Source: Azoarcus sp. (lineage in GTDB: Bacteria; Pseudomonadota; Gammaproteobacteria; Burkholderiales; Rhodocyclaceae). Taken from it: DNA of 37,662 nucleotides. The stretch lies in contig DYFV01000053.1 in NCBI GenBank assembly GCA_020725025.1, positions 1 through 37,662 of the forward strand. Reading direction: 5' to 3'. The position numbers and the translations under genes were made by a program. Positions 15,774-23,549 of this stretch are shown in pieces (the stretch's first letter is position 1; the number at the start of each line of letters is the position of its first letter). Under the pieces are notes generated by a model. That model did no database searches. It worked only from the letters and a program-made list of their open reading frames with translations, and was not told where the DNA came from.

Positions 15774-16432
15774 CAGGCGGCCTCCAGCCAGTTCTTGCAC
15801 AGGTTCACCGCCTCGACGGCATTCACTCCGAAGGCGTCGGCACCGGTGTAGGCACGCACCGTCTCGTCGATCTGGCCGCCGCCGATCATGACCTTGAACC
15901 TGGCACGCATCCCGGCCTCGTCGAAAGCCTGGATGGTCTCCTTCATCGAATCGAAGGCAAGGGTGAGAAAGCCGGACAGGCCCACCACGTCGGGCTGGAA
16001 GGCCTCGATCTCGTCGATGAAGGTCTTGACCGGCACGTCGATGCCGATGTCCTTGACCTCGAAACCGTTGATGTCGAGCATGAAGGAAACGATGTTCTTG
16101 CCGATGTCGTGCAGGTCGCCGTGCACCGTGCCGATGAGCACGCGGCCCAGCTTCTTCGACTCGCCGCCTTCACCCTGCTTGATCAGGGGTTTGGCCACCG
16201 CGCCGATCTGGTCGAGCATCTCGCCCGCCAGCACCAGCTCGGGCAGGAAGTACTCGCCCTCCTCGAAGCGCTTGCCGACGATGTCCATTGCCGCGCGGCA
16301 CAGCTCCAGCACCCGGATCGGGTCCTTCCCGTCCTCCAGCAGCATGCGGTTGGCGAGCGCCAGCGCGTCCTCCTCGTTCATGTCGGCCAGCCACTCGATG
16401 AGCTGTCGTTCCTCGTCGTTCAGGTCGTTCAC
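15773..16432 (-). CDS. Methylotrophy-type corrinoid (B12-binding) protein
   Basis: A 219-residue protein with an N-terminal helical cap (about residues 1-90, including FEEGEYFLPELVLAGEML) and a C-terminal Rossmann-like B12 domain. The cobalt-binding signature is GTVHGDLHDIG, with Asp106-x-His108-x-x-Gly111 giving the lower axial histidine. IGGGQ lies near residue 190. It should be the methyl carrier between the UroD-type MT1 and the pterin MT2. The start is GTG at 16432, 7 bases after GGAGGAG. The gap to the preceding MetVF gene is 28 bases. Confidence 0.92.
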   Translation of the reverse strand: MNDLNDEERQLIEWLADMNEEDALALANRMLLEDGKDPIRVLELCRAAMDIVGKRFEEGEYFLPELVLAGEMLDQIGAVAKPLIKQGEGGESKKLGRVLIGTVHGDLHDIGKNIVSFMLDINGFEVKDIGIDVPVKTFIDEIEAFQPDVVGLSGFLTLAFDSMKETIQAFDEAGMRARFKVMIGGGQIDETVRAYTGADAFGVNAVEAVNLCKNWLEAA

Positions 16433-16460
16433 AGGGGTCTCCTCCGTTGGTGTTTTTCGG

Positions 16461-17876
16461 TCACACGGCCTGCAGGCGAGGCTGCCGGCGCAGCCCCGAT
16501 TCCTCGATGATCTGCGCGAGAACGTCCTCGTTCTTGTGGCCCATGACGTGGATGCCGGCCACGCCCTCGATCCCGGAGAGGGCCCGGATGGTCTCGATGC
16601 AGGCCGCCTTCGCCGCCCGCTTCGGGTCCTCGGCGCGGCCGATGCGCTCGATGAGCGCCTCGGGCACGTGCACGCCCGGCACGTGGGTGGCCATCCACTT
16701 CAGCGCCTTGGCCGAGCCCAGGGTGCCGACGCCGACGAGGATGTGGGCGCGCTCGTGCAGGCCGCGGCGGCGCACTTCGGCCATGAAATCCTCGAACAGG
16801 CCCACGTCGAAGCAGAACTGGGTCTGGATGAAGCGCGCCCCGGCCAGGATCTTCTTCTCCAGGTTGGCGATGCGGTCGCGGTACGGCGGCACGAAGGGAT
16901 TGACGGTGGCGCCGATGAACAGGTCGGGCGGCGTCTCCAGGCGCCGGCCGGAGGCGAACTCGCCGCGGTCGCACATGCCGCGCGCCACGTGCAGCAGCGA
17001 CACCGCGTCCAGATCGAACACCGGCTTCGCCTGGGGGTGGTCGCCCTGGGAGACGTCGTCGCCGGTGAGGCACAGGATGTTCTTCACCCCCAGGGCCGCC
17101 GCACCGAGGATGTCGCCCTGGATGGCGATGCGGTTGCGGTCGCGGCAGGCGACCTGATAGACCGGGTCGTAGCCGTGGGCGGCGAGAATGGCCGAGGCGG
17201 CCACGCTCGACATGTGGCAATTGCCGCCCGCTCCGTCGGTGATGTTGATCGCGTCCACCAGCCCGTCGAACTTCGCCGCCCGCTGCAGCAGCGCTCCCGG
17301 ATCGGCGGAATCGGGCGGCGCCACTTCCACCGTGACCACGAAACGCCCGGAGCGGCAGGCACGCTCGAGGGGGCCGAGCTCGGACTCGGGGACGATGCGG
17401 CTATCGACCGGCGGCTGGAAGGCCGGGTCCGCACGCCCCTCGAAAACCTGTATCCATGTGGACTTGCCGCGCCTGCGCACGTCGATCGCCGGCAGGAGCG
17501 GCGTGGGATGCGCCTGGCGATCGGCCGCGATGCGCTTGGTGCCGGCGGTCGCCTCGACCCAGACGCAGGCCATCTCCGGCTTCACCTCGCAGCGCCCGTC
17601 GAGCCGCACGCCGCCGCACGGCCCGTTGCGCATCTCCTTGGCGCAATTCATCGGACAGGCCATGCCGGTCGCGGAAAGCACGCACTGTCCGCACGCCCGG
17701 CAATCGAACATCAGGCCCTTGAGCAAGCGCTCGAACGGGTGCAGCACGGTCTCCGCGCGGCGCCTGCCGACCAGGCGCACCACGGGCGCGAAGGCGGGCG
17801 CGAGCCGCGAGAAAAAGTCGTAGACGCGACGCAGACCGCGGGCGTGACGAACCGACCAGAGGCGGAGTGTATACAT
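16461..17876 (-). CDS. MetV-MetF fusion: methylenetetrahydrofolate reductase with N-terminal Cys-rich domain
   Basis: A 471-residue fusion. Residues about 1-110 form a MetV-like (MTHFR_C) domain with eight cysteines at 59, 62, 65, 74, 78, 87, 96 and 104 (FDCRACGQC, GMACPMNC, GPCGG). Residues about 175-455 are the MetF barrel (FVVTVEVAPPDSADP, AINITDGAGGNCHMSS, ILCLTGDDVSQGDHP, FIQTQFCFDV). In acetogens MetV and MetF are separate partners. Here the fusion should oxidise methyl-H4folate from the corrinoid pathway to methylene-H4folate, passing electrons through flavin and possibly a metal centre in the MetV part. I chose ATG 17876 because MYTLRLWSVRHARGL matches how homologues begin; no Shine-Dalgarno is present. 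It is the first gene of the seven-gene operon. Confidence 0.88.
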   Translation of the reverse strand: MYTLRLWSVRHARGLRRVYDFFSRLAPAFAPVVRLVGRRRAETVLHPFERLLKGLMFDCRACGQCVLSATGMACPMNCAKEMRNGPCGGVRLDGRCEVKPEMACVWVEATAGTKRIAADRQAHPTPLLPAIDVRRRGKSTWIQVFEGRADPAFQPPVDSRIVPESELGPLERACRSGRFVVTVEVAPPDSADPGALLQRAAKFDGLVDAINITDGAGGNCHMSSVAASAILAAHGYDPVYQVACRDRNRIAIQGDILGAAALGVKNILCLTGDDVSQGDHPQAKPVFDLDAVSLLHVARGMCDRGEFASGRRLETPPDLFIGATVNPFVPPYRDRIANLEKKILAGARFIQTQFCFDVGLFEDFMAEVRRRGLHERAHILVGVGTLGSAKALKWMATHVPGVHVPEALIERIGRAEDPKRAAKAACIETIRALSGIEGVAGIHVMGHKNEDVLAQIIEESGLRRQPRLQAV

Positions 17877-17893
17877 GTGGCGAATGTATACAT
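17868..17893 (-). promoter_or_regulatory. Pair of TGTATACA palindromes at the start of the corrinoid operon
   Basis: TGTATACA occurs at 17868-17875 and, within the perfect 10-base palindrome ATGTATACAT, at 17884-17893. The centres are 17 bp apart. The first copy overlaps the MetVF start codon and the second overlaps the -10 region. GTATAC-centred palindromes are typical of GntR-family (FadR/FCD-type) operators, so repression at this promoter is plausible; no FCD-type gene is in the window. Confidence 0.55.
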
Positions 17894-17912
17894 CCAACCA
17901 TGCGCGCGTCAA
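17885..17912 (-). promoter_or_regulatory. Candidate promoter of the corrinoid operon
   Basis: On the minus strand TTGACG (17912-17907) and TATACA (17890-17885) are separated by 16 bases. The -10 lies inside the TGTATACA palindrome. Transcription would begin near 17878, only about 2 bases before the ATG at 17876, so the message would be almost leaderless, consistent with the absence of a Shine-Dalgarno. Confidence 0.5.
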
Positions 17913-17930
17913 GGCTATTTATCGTGACCA

Positions 17931-17965
17931 GCCGCAAAAAATCTCCATGTTTCTGTTTTTGCGGC
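17931..17965. repeat. 10-bp inverted repeat GCCGCAAAAA / TTTTTGCGGC
   Basis: Arms at 17931-17940 and 17956-17965 are perfectly complementary with a 15-base spacer. The A/T stretches are inside the arms rather than after the stem, so it is an unusual terminator for the upstream regulator gene (stop at 18125) or an operator for the corrinoid operon. Confidence 0.4.
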
Positions 17966-18023
17966 ATAACCGCTCAACATCCAAGTGCAGCGCAACCACC
18001 TCTCGAACGCGCATGAATCTTCC

Positions 18024-18031
18024 TGTATACA
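18024..18031. promoter_or_regulatory. Third TGTATACA palindrome, upstream of the corrinoid operon
   Basis: An isolated TGTATACA about 140 bp upstream of the pair at 17868-17893, in the gap between the operon and the TPR regulator gene. A remote copy of the same operator would allow looping. Confidence 0.4.
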
Positions 18032-18124
18032 CTAACGCCGCCATTCGGCGTGCGAGAGCGTCACCGTATCCAGCTTCGACCGATCGCGAGCGAAGCGCGC
18101 AGGTATTCGACGGGGAGGCTTCCT

Positions 18125-19777
18125 TCAGCCTTCGGGAATCCGGGCCAGACGCAACCCCGCGAGATAGCGTTCCACCTGCTCCTGCTCTCTGAGATAGAAG
18201 AGCTTTTCCCGGGCGAAGCGGCATGTGAAGCGCGGCATCTCGCGCAACAGCCGCTCGCCTGCGTCGCGCGCCTCGTCGAGGCGGTCGAGATGCGCCAGCG
18301 CCACCGCGCGGTGGGCGCGCGTCCAGTACTGGCAGTTGGGGATGTTCGCCGCCTTGTCGGTCCATTGCAGCGCGGTGTCGTAATCGCCCTTGAAGATCAT
18401 CGCCAGCGCCCCGTAGGAGTAGAAGGCCCACAGCTGCGGGTCGTTCGGGCTCAAGGCGATGGCCCGGTCGAAGCAGTGCATCGCTTCCTCGTAGCGCTTC
18501 TCGTAGGTGAGCGAGTCACCCAGGCCACAGTGCGCGGCGGCGAACGAGGGATTGAGGTCTATCGCCGCCTGGTTCTCGACGATCGCCTGGTCGTACTCGC
18601 AGCGGGCCAGCAGCACGCGGGCGCGCAGGGCATGGAAGGTGGCGTTGTAGCGGTCGATCTCCAGCGCCCGGTCGCAGGCGGCCAGGGCTTCGTCGAGCAG
18701 CTCGGCGGTCGGCGGCGTGTCCCAGTAGATCATGCCCAGGATCAAGGCGTAGGCCCACCAGGCGAAGGCCTCGCCCAGCAGCGGATCGAGCGCCTGGCTG
18801 CGGCGCAGCAGCCGCTGGGCCTCGACGTTGTCGGGGCCGGTGAACTTGTAGAAGTGATGGATGCCCAGGTGGAAGCAGTCCCAGGCGCGCAGGTCGGGCG
18901 GGCGCGACTGGACCAGCTTGTTGCGCTCGGCGAAGCCGATCTCGGGCTCGAGCCGCGCCGCGATCGTCTCGGTGATCTCGTCCTGGAGCGCGAAGATGTC
19001 CGCCAGCTCGCGATCGTAGTGCTCGGCCCACTTGTTGTGTCCGGTGTGGGTATCGGCCAGTTGCACGCCGACGCGGATCCGGTTGCCGGCCCGCCGCACG
19101 CTGCCCTCGACGACGTAATCCACCCGCAGCGCGGCTCCGACCTCGCGCACGTCGACCGCCCTGCCCTTGTAGCCGAAGCTGCAGTTGCGGGCCATCACGT
19201 CGATCCAGCGGTGCTTGGACAGCCGCGCGATGAGGTCGGCGGTGACGCCGTCCGAGAAATACTCCTGATCGGGATCGGCCGACAGGTTGCCGAACGGCAG
19301 CACCGCCACCGCCGGGCGCGCGGCGTGGCCGGAACGCGCCGCCGTCGCCGCGGCCGGCGTTGCCGGCGGCATCGCACCCTCGTCCTCGAACGACGGCTCG
19401 CCCGGCGGCCCGCGCACCGCAGGCGGGTCGTCGCCGGCGCTGCTCGACACGTCGCCGACGAAGCGAAAGCCCTTGCGGTGGATCGTGCGGATGTAGCGCT
19501 GCACCTGGCCGTCGTCGTCGAGCGCCTGACGGGCGGCCTTGATGCGGCTGCTCACCGCCGCCTCGGATACGATCCGGCCGCGCCAGACCTTCTCGATGAT
19601 CTCGTCCTTGCTCACCATCCGGTCGCGGCTCTCGACCAGGAGCACGAGCAACTCGAGGACCTGCGGCTCGATGCGGATCGGCACGCCGTCGCGGGCGAGT
19701 TCGAACCGGTCCGTGTCGAGGGAGAACGCATCGAAGCGGTATTGCATGAGCGCAGCTCGCGGTGAGGTCTCGGACAT
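18125..19777 (-). CDS. Winged-helix transcriptional regulator with TolB-like and TPR domains (CadC-like)
   Basis: A 550-residue regulator. An OmpR/CadC-type winged helix occupies about residues 11-105 (RIEPQVLELLVLLVESRDRMVSKDEIIEKVW ... AVSSRIKAARQALDDDG ... RTIHRKGFRFVG). A Pro/Ala/Gly linker follows, then a TolB-like segment starting AVLPFGNLSADPDQEYFSDGVTADLIARL, and tetratricopeptide repeats to the C-terminus (for example NPSFAAAHCGLGDSLTYEKRYEEAMHCFDRAIALSP). No transmembrane helix is seen between them, unlike E. coli CadC, so it is probably cytosolic. It is divergent from the DsrE-decarboxylase-CysK cluster, and direct repeats suitable for an OmpR-type protein lie between. ATG 19777 was chosen; ATG 19747 is an alternative, and neither has a good Shine-Dalgarno. 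Confidence 0.85.
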   Translation of the reverse strand: MSETSPRAALMQYRFDAFSLDTDRFELARDGVPIRIEPQVLELLVLLVESRDRMVSKDEIIEKVWRGRIVSEAAVSSRIKAARQALDDDGQVQRYIRTIHRKGFRFVGDVSSSAGDDPPAVRGPPGEPSFEDEGAMPPATPAAATAARSGHAARPAVAVLPFGNLSADPDQEYFSDGVTADLIARLSKHRWIDVMARNCSFGYKGRAVDVREVGAALRVDYVVEGSVRRAGNRIRVGVQLADTHTGHNKWAEHYDRELADIFALQDEITETIAARLEPEIGFAERNKLVQSRPPDLRAWDCFHLGIHHFYKFTGPDNVEAQRLLRRSQALDPLLGEAFAWWAYALILGMIYWDTPPTAELLDEALAACDRALEIDRYNATFHALRARVLLARCEYDQAIVENQAAIDLNPSFAAAHCGLGDSLTYEKRYEEAMHCFDRAIALSPNDPQLWAFYSYGALAMIFKGDYDTALQWTDKAANIPNCQYWTRAHRAVALAHLDRLDEARDAGERLLREMPRFTCRFAREKLFYLREQEQVERYLAGLRLARIPEG

Positions 19778-19863
19778 CGCCGGATCGCCACGCGCACCAC
19801 GCCGGGCGTGATTCTCGGACGGTCCGCAGTGACCCGAAGTATGCCATTGGATCGTAGGCCAAG

Positions 19864-19903
19864 CTCCACGAATTCTCCACGACAAGACCAGCGGTTCTCC
19901 AAG
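19864..19903. promoter_or_regulatory. Helically phased direct repeats CTCCACGA, candidate winged-helix operator
   Basis: CTCCACGA occurs at 19864-19871 and 19875-19882, and CTCCAAG at 19897-19903. The starts are 11 and 22 bp apart, so all lie on one DNA face. Tandem direct repeats of 10-11 bp are the usual target of OmpR-type winged-helix proteins, and one is encoded next to this site. The repeats lie in the 202-bp divergent intergenic region between the regulator and the DsrE-like gene. Confidence 0.5.
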
Positions 19904-19979
19904 TGTCGCGGCGCCGTCCTTCATAAGATGGAATCGCTCCCGGCACCGAGCCGAAGCGAACCCGATGGAGGATAAGACC

Positions 19980-20354
19980 ATGAGCACCACCCAACAGACC
20001 CAACAGAAGTACCTCGTCAACTGCAACCACGGCGCCGACGACGTCGAGCGCGCCACGATCGCCTTCGTCCTGGCGGTGACGGCCTCGAAGAGCTGCGAGA
20101 CCGCCGTCTTCGCCAGCGCCGACGCGGCCGGGATCTGCCTGCGCGGCGGCGCCGAAGGGCTGGTCGCGAAGGGCTACGAGCCGTTGGCCGACCTGATGGC
20201 CGCCTACCGCGCCAACGGCGGGACGATCTGGCTCTGCCCGGCCTGCGCCAAGGCCAAGGGCATCACCGCGGCCGATCTGGAGGACGGCGTCGAGATCGCC
20301 GGCGCGCCGCGCACGATGGCCTTCCTGGCCAGCGGCGCGCAGGTGCTCGCGTAA
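19980..20354 (+). CDS. DsrE-family protein
   Basis: A 124-residue protein with the DsrE/DsrF-like alpha/beta pattern: YLVNCNHGADDVERATIAFVLAVTASKS, AVFASADAAGICLRGGAEGL and a C-terminal IWLCPACAKAKGI. The pair Cys86-Pro-Ala-Cys89 is at the position of the reactive cysteine in DsrE-type sulfur carriers. These proteins accept or deliver persulfide sulfur, or act as small regulatory subunits; which applies here is open. The ATG at 19980 is preceded by GGAGG at 9 bases. It is the first gene of a cluster with a PLP decarboxylase and a cysteine synthase-glutaredoxin fusion, which supports a sulfur role. Confidence 0.75.
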   Translation: MSTTQQTQQKYLVNCNHGADDVERATIAFVLAVTASKSCETAVFASADAAGICLRGGAEGLVAKGYEPLADLMAAYRANGGTIWLCPACAKAKGITAADLEDGVEIAGAPRTMAFLASGAQVLA

Positions 20355-20421
20355 GCACCCGGCGGGGCCGGCCGACGTGGCGCGCGGCCGGCCTCCGGAT
20401 CGAAAGCGACGGAGTCGGACC

Positions 20422-21915
20422 ATGAACGACAACGATCGGGCGGAATGCGGCCATCTCGGCCGATGGCTGGCCCAGCTCGGCGACGAGCTGGACGGCTACC
20501 TGAAGTTCGAGCACCCGGACGCGATGCACGAGCCGCAACGGTGGCGCGCCGTGCTCGAACGGCCGCTGCCCGAGCAAGGCGTCGGCATTGCCAAGGTGAT
20601 GGACGAGATCGGCCGCTACCTCGTCCCCAACGGGTCCCAGATCCCCAACCCCGGCTCGAGCGCCTTCATCACCACCGGCGCCACCTCGGTCGGCGCCCTG
20701 GCGACGGTGGCCGGTGCGGTGGCCGCGCCCCAGCGGCTCGGGCTCACCGCGTTCAGCTTCCTCGAGGAGCTGTCCCTCGAGTGGCTGGCCGCCCTCTTCG
20801 AGCTGCCGCCGGGCATGAAAGGGCTGTACAGCAGCGGCGGCTCGGTGGCCAACCTGGTGGCGCTCGGCGCGGCGCGCCAGGCGGCCTTCGAGGGCATCGG
20901 CGTCGATCCGGCGCGCGACGGCGTCGCCCGGCCCTGCCGCCTCTACGCCACCGCGGCGAGCCACCACACCATCCGGCGCGCGGCGGCGGTGCTGGGCATG
21001 GGCCGCGAGGCGGTGGTAATGGTGCCCGCCGACCGGATGGGCCGCATGATTCCGGACGCCCTCGCGCAGCAGCTCGAGCGCGACGCCGGCACCGGCGCGC
21101 TGCCGGTGGCGGTGGTCGCCAACGCGGGCACTACCAACGCGGGCGCCATCGACGACCTGCGCGCGCTGGGCGGGATCGCCCGCGGGCATGGCCTCTGGTT
21201 CCACGTGGACGGCGCCTACGGCCTGCCGGGCATCCTCGATCCGCGGGTGCGGCCGCTCTACGACGGTCTCGCGCTCGCCGACTCGGTGGTGGTGGATCCG
21301 CACAAGTGGCTGGGCGCCCCCGTCGGCATCGGCGCCACCTTCGTGCGCGACCGGGCGCTGCTCCACCGCGCCTTCACCCAGACCGCGGCCGACTACCTGG
21401 AAGGCGCCTGCAGCGACGGCGAGGCCACCCACTCCATGGACAGCCTGGGCATTCCCTACGCCGACTTCGGCGTCGAGCTGTCGGCCCCCTCCCGCGGCGC
21501 GGTGGTGTGGGCGCTGCTGCGCGAGATCGGGCGCGAAGGCCTCGCCGAACGGGTGTGCCGGCACAACACCATGGCGCGGCGCGTGGCCCTGCGTGCCGCG
21601 GCGCACCCGGAGCTCGAGCTGGTGCAGCCACCCACCCTTTCGATCTGCTGCTTCCGCTACGTAGGCGGCGCCACGGACGACCTGAACGCGCTCAACCAGC
21701 GCATCCACCGCGAGCTCGTGCACCGCGGCCGCAACATGCCGAGCACCACCGTGATCAACGGCGCGCTCACGATCCGCCCCTGCTTCATCGGTGCGCGCGC
21801 GACGATGGCCCATGCCGACGCGCTGGTCGACGAGGTCATCGAGATCGGCCGGGCATTGGCGGCGCGACACGCGACCCTTGCATCCGCATCGGTTGTGAAC
21901 CAACAAACGAATTGA
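20422..21915 (+). CDS. Group II pyridoxal-phosphate-dependent amino acid decarboxylase
   Basis: A 497-residue enzyme of the aromatic-amino-acid/glutamate/cysteine-sulfinate decarboxylase group. The PLP lysine is Lys295 in VVVDPHKWLGAP; HVDGAYGLPG upstream provides the cofactor Asp, and YSSGGSVANLVAL with SHHTIRRAAAVLGMG completes the family pattern. The product is a primary amine, but the amino acid cannot be told from the sequence. Because the next gene makes cysteine-like amino acids, cysteine sulfinate, cysteate or a beta-substituted alanine is a reasonable guess. The ATG at 20422 has GGAGTC 11 bases upstream. It lies 67 bases after the DsrE-like gene and 54 before the CysK fusion. Confidence 0.85.
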   Translation: MNDNDRAECGHLGRWLAQLGDELDGYLKFEHPDAMHEPQRWRAVLERPLPEQGVGIAKVMDEIGRYLVPNGSQIPNPGSSAFITTGATSVGALATVAGAVAAPQRLGLTAFSFLEELSLEWLAALFELPPGMKGLYSSGGSVANLVALGAARQAAFEGIGVDPARDGVARPCRLYATAASHHTIRRAAAVLGMGREAVVMVPADRMGRMIPDALAQQLERDAGTGALPVAVVANAGTTNAGAIDDLRALGGIARGHGLWFHVDGAYGLPGILDPRVRPLYDGLALADSVVVDPHKWLGAPVGIGATFVRDRALLHRAFTQTAADYLEGACSDGEATHSMDSLGIPYADFGVELSAPSRGAVVWALLREIGREGLAERVCRHNTMARRVALRAAAHPELELVQPPTLSICCFRYVGGATDDLNALNQRIHRELVHRGRNMPSTTVINGALTIRPCFIGARATMAHADALVDEVIEIGRALAARHATLASASVVNQQTN

Positions 21916-21969
21916 GGGCGGCCACGGCGCCGACCGCGAGCGGCGCCCCCCCCCGACAGGAGAACAGAG

Positions 21970-23451
21970 ATGGCCAAGCGATTCGACAGCATCCTGGACA
22001 CGATCGGCAACACGCCGGTGGTGCGGATCAACAACCTCGGTCCGAAGCACGTGAACCTCTACGTCAAGATCGAGGCCTTCAACCCGATGGGCTCGGTCAA
22101 GGACCGGATGGCGCTCGCCGTCATCGAGGACGCCGAGCGGCGCGGCGACCTCGAGCCCGGCCAGACCGTGGTCGAGGCCACCAGCGGCAACACCGGCATC
22201 GGCCTGGCGATGGTGTGCGCCCAGAAGGGCTACCCGCTGGTGGTCACCATGGCCGAGAACTTCAGCGTCGAGCGGCGCAAGCTGATGCGCTTCCTGGGCG
22301 CGAAGGTGGTGCTGACACCCGCGTCGCAGAAGGGCTCCGGGATGGTCGCCAAGGCCGAGGAGCTCGCCCGCGAGCACGGCTGGTGGCAGCCGCGCCAGTT
22401 CGAGAATCCGGCCAACGCCGAGGTGCACGTGCGCACGACCGCGGTGGAGATCCTGGAGGCCTTCGACGACGCGCCGCTCGACTGGTGGGTCACCGGCTTC
22501 GGCACCGGCGGCACCCTGAACGGCGTCTCCCGCGTGCTGCGACAGAAGTCCCCCGACACGAGAATCGTGGTGTGCGAGCCGGACAACTCGCCCATCCTCG
22601 GCAGCGGCATCCCGCAGCCGCGCAACCGGGACGGCTCGCAGGCCGGCAGCCATCCTTCGTTCCGCCCCCATCTGATGCAGGGCTGGTCGCCCGACTTCGT
22701 GCCACGCCTCGCCGAGGAAGTGATCGACGCCCGGCGCATCGACCGCTTCCTGCCCATCGACGGCAAGGCCGCGCTGAAAGCGGCGCGCGACCTCGCGTGC
22801 AAGGAGGGCATCTTCGTCGGCATCTCCGCCGGCGCCACCTTCGCCGGCGCCCTGCACATCGCCGCCGAGGCGCCCGAAGGGGCCAACATCCTGTGCATGC
22901 TGCCCGACACCGGCGAGCGCTACCTGACCACGCCGCTGTTCGAGGACGTGGCGGTGGACATGACCGAAGAGGAGAAGGAGATCTCCCGCTCCACCCAGGG
23001 CTACCGCTTCGACGTCTCGGCCCCTGCCGCACCGCCCCCGGGCGCGGCGCCTCCCGCCCTCGATCCGGCCGCGGTGGCCGAAGTGGACGCACTCGTGGCC
23101 GACAACCCGGTGGTGATGTTCGCCCTGGAGTGGTGCGAGTTCTGCTGGTCGGTGCGCAAGGTGCTCGCCCGCTACGGCATCCCCTACCGCTCGGTGGACC
23201 TGGACTCGGTCGCCTACCAGGAGGGCAACCGCGGCGGCAAGGTGCGCGAGGCGCTCGCCGCGCGCACCGGCTGGAACACCTTCCCGCAGATCTTCATCGC
23301 CGGCGAGTTCGTCGGCGGCTGCACCGATCTGTTCGATGCGTGCAAGGACGGCACGCTGGCCCAGCGCCTGCAGCGCCACGGGATCCCCCACGACAGCGGG
23401 GTGCAGGACGATCCCTACGGCTTCCTGCCGGGCTGGCTGCACCCGCGCTGA
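21970..23451 (+). CDS. Cysteine synthase-like enzyme fused to C-terminal glutaredoxin
   Basis: A 493-residue fusion. Residues about 5-335 are an O-acetylserine sulfhydrylase/CBS-type PLP enzyme: Lys44 in FNPMGSVKDRMA, the TSGNTG substrate loop, GTGGTLNG phosphate loop and GISAGATFAG. After a Pro/Ala-rich linker (about 342-365), residues about 375-470 form a glutaredoxin with a dithiol site Cys389-Glu-Phe-Cys392, TFPQIFI (cis-Pro) and GGCTDL. A CysK with its own reductase suggests that the sulfur donor or product is a disulfide, persulfide or mixed thiol, not plain sulfide; this is inference. A GGAG Shine-Dalgarno precedes ATG 21970. The neighbours are a PLP decarboxylase and MerT/MerP-like proteins. 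Confidence 0.9.
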   Translation: MAKRFDSILDTIGNTPVVRINNLGPKHVNLYVKIEAFNPMGSVKDRMALAVIEDAERRGDLEPGQTVVEATSGNTGIGLAMVCAQKGYPLVVTMAENFSVERRKLMRFLGAKVVLTPASQKGSGMVAKAEELAREHGWWQPRQFENPANAEVHVRTTAVEILEAFDDAPLDWWVTGFGTGGTLNGVSRVLRQKSPDTRIVVCEPDNSPILGSGIPQPRNRDGSQAGSHPSFRPHLMQGWSPDFVPRLAEEVIDARRIDRFLPIDGKAALKAARDLACKEGIFVGISAGATFAGALHIAAEAPEGANILCMLPDTGERYLTTPLFEDVAVDMTEEEKEISRSTQGYRFDVSAPAAPPPGAAPPALDPAAVAEVDALVADNPVVMFALEWCEFCWSVRKVLARYGIPYRSVDLDSVAYQEGNRGGKVREALAARTGWNTFPQIFIAGEFVGGCTDLFDACKDGTLAQRLQRHGIPHDSGVQDDPYGFLPGWLHPR

Positions 23452-23549
23452 CCCGCCCTCCACCCAACCCGAACCGAAGCCCGTGCCCCGGGGACGCGTC
23501 CTGGCGACGCGCCCCGGCGGCATCCCCACGCCCCGACCAGGAGAAGAAG

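Noticed and set aside
11103..16432. Cobalamin-dependent methionine synthase (metH) split into pieces
   Set aside because: There is no homocysteine-binding domain; a UroD-type methyltransferase and a RACE protein are present, so a demethylation system fits better.
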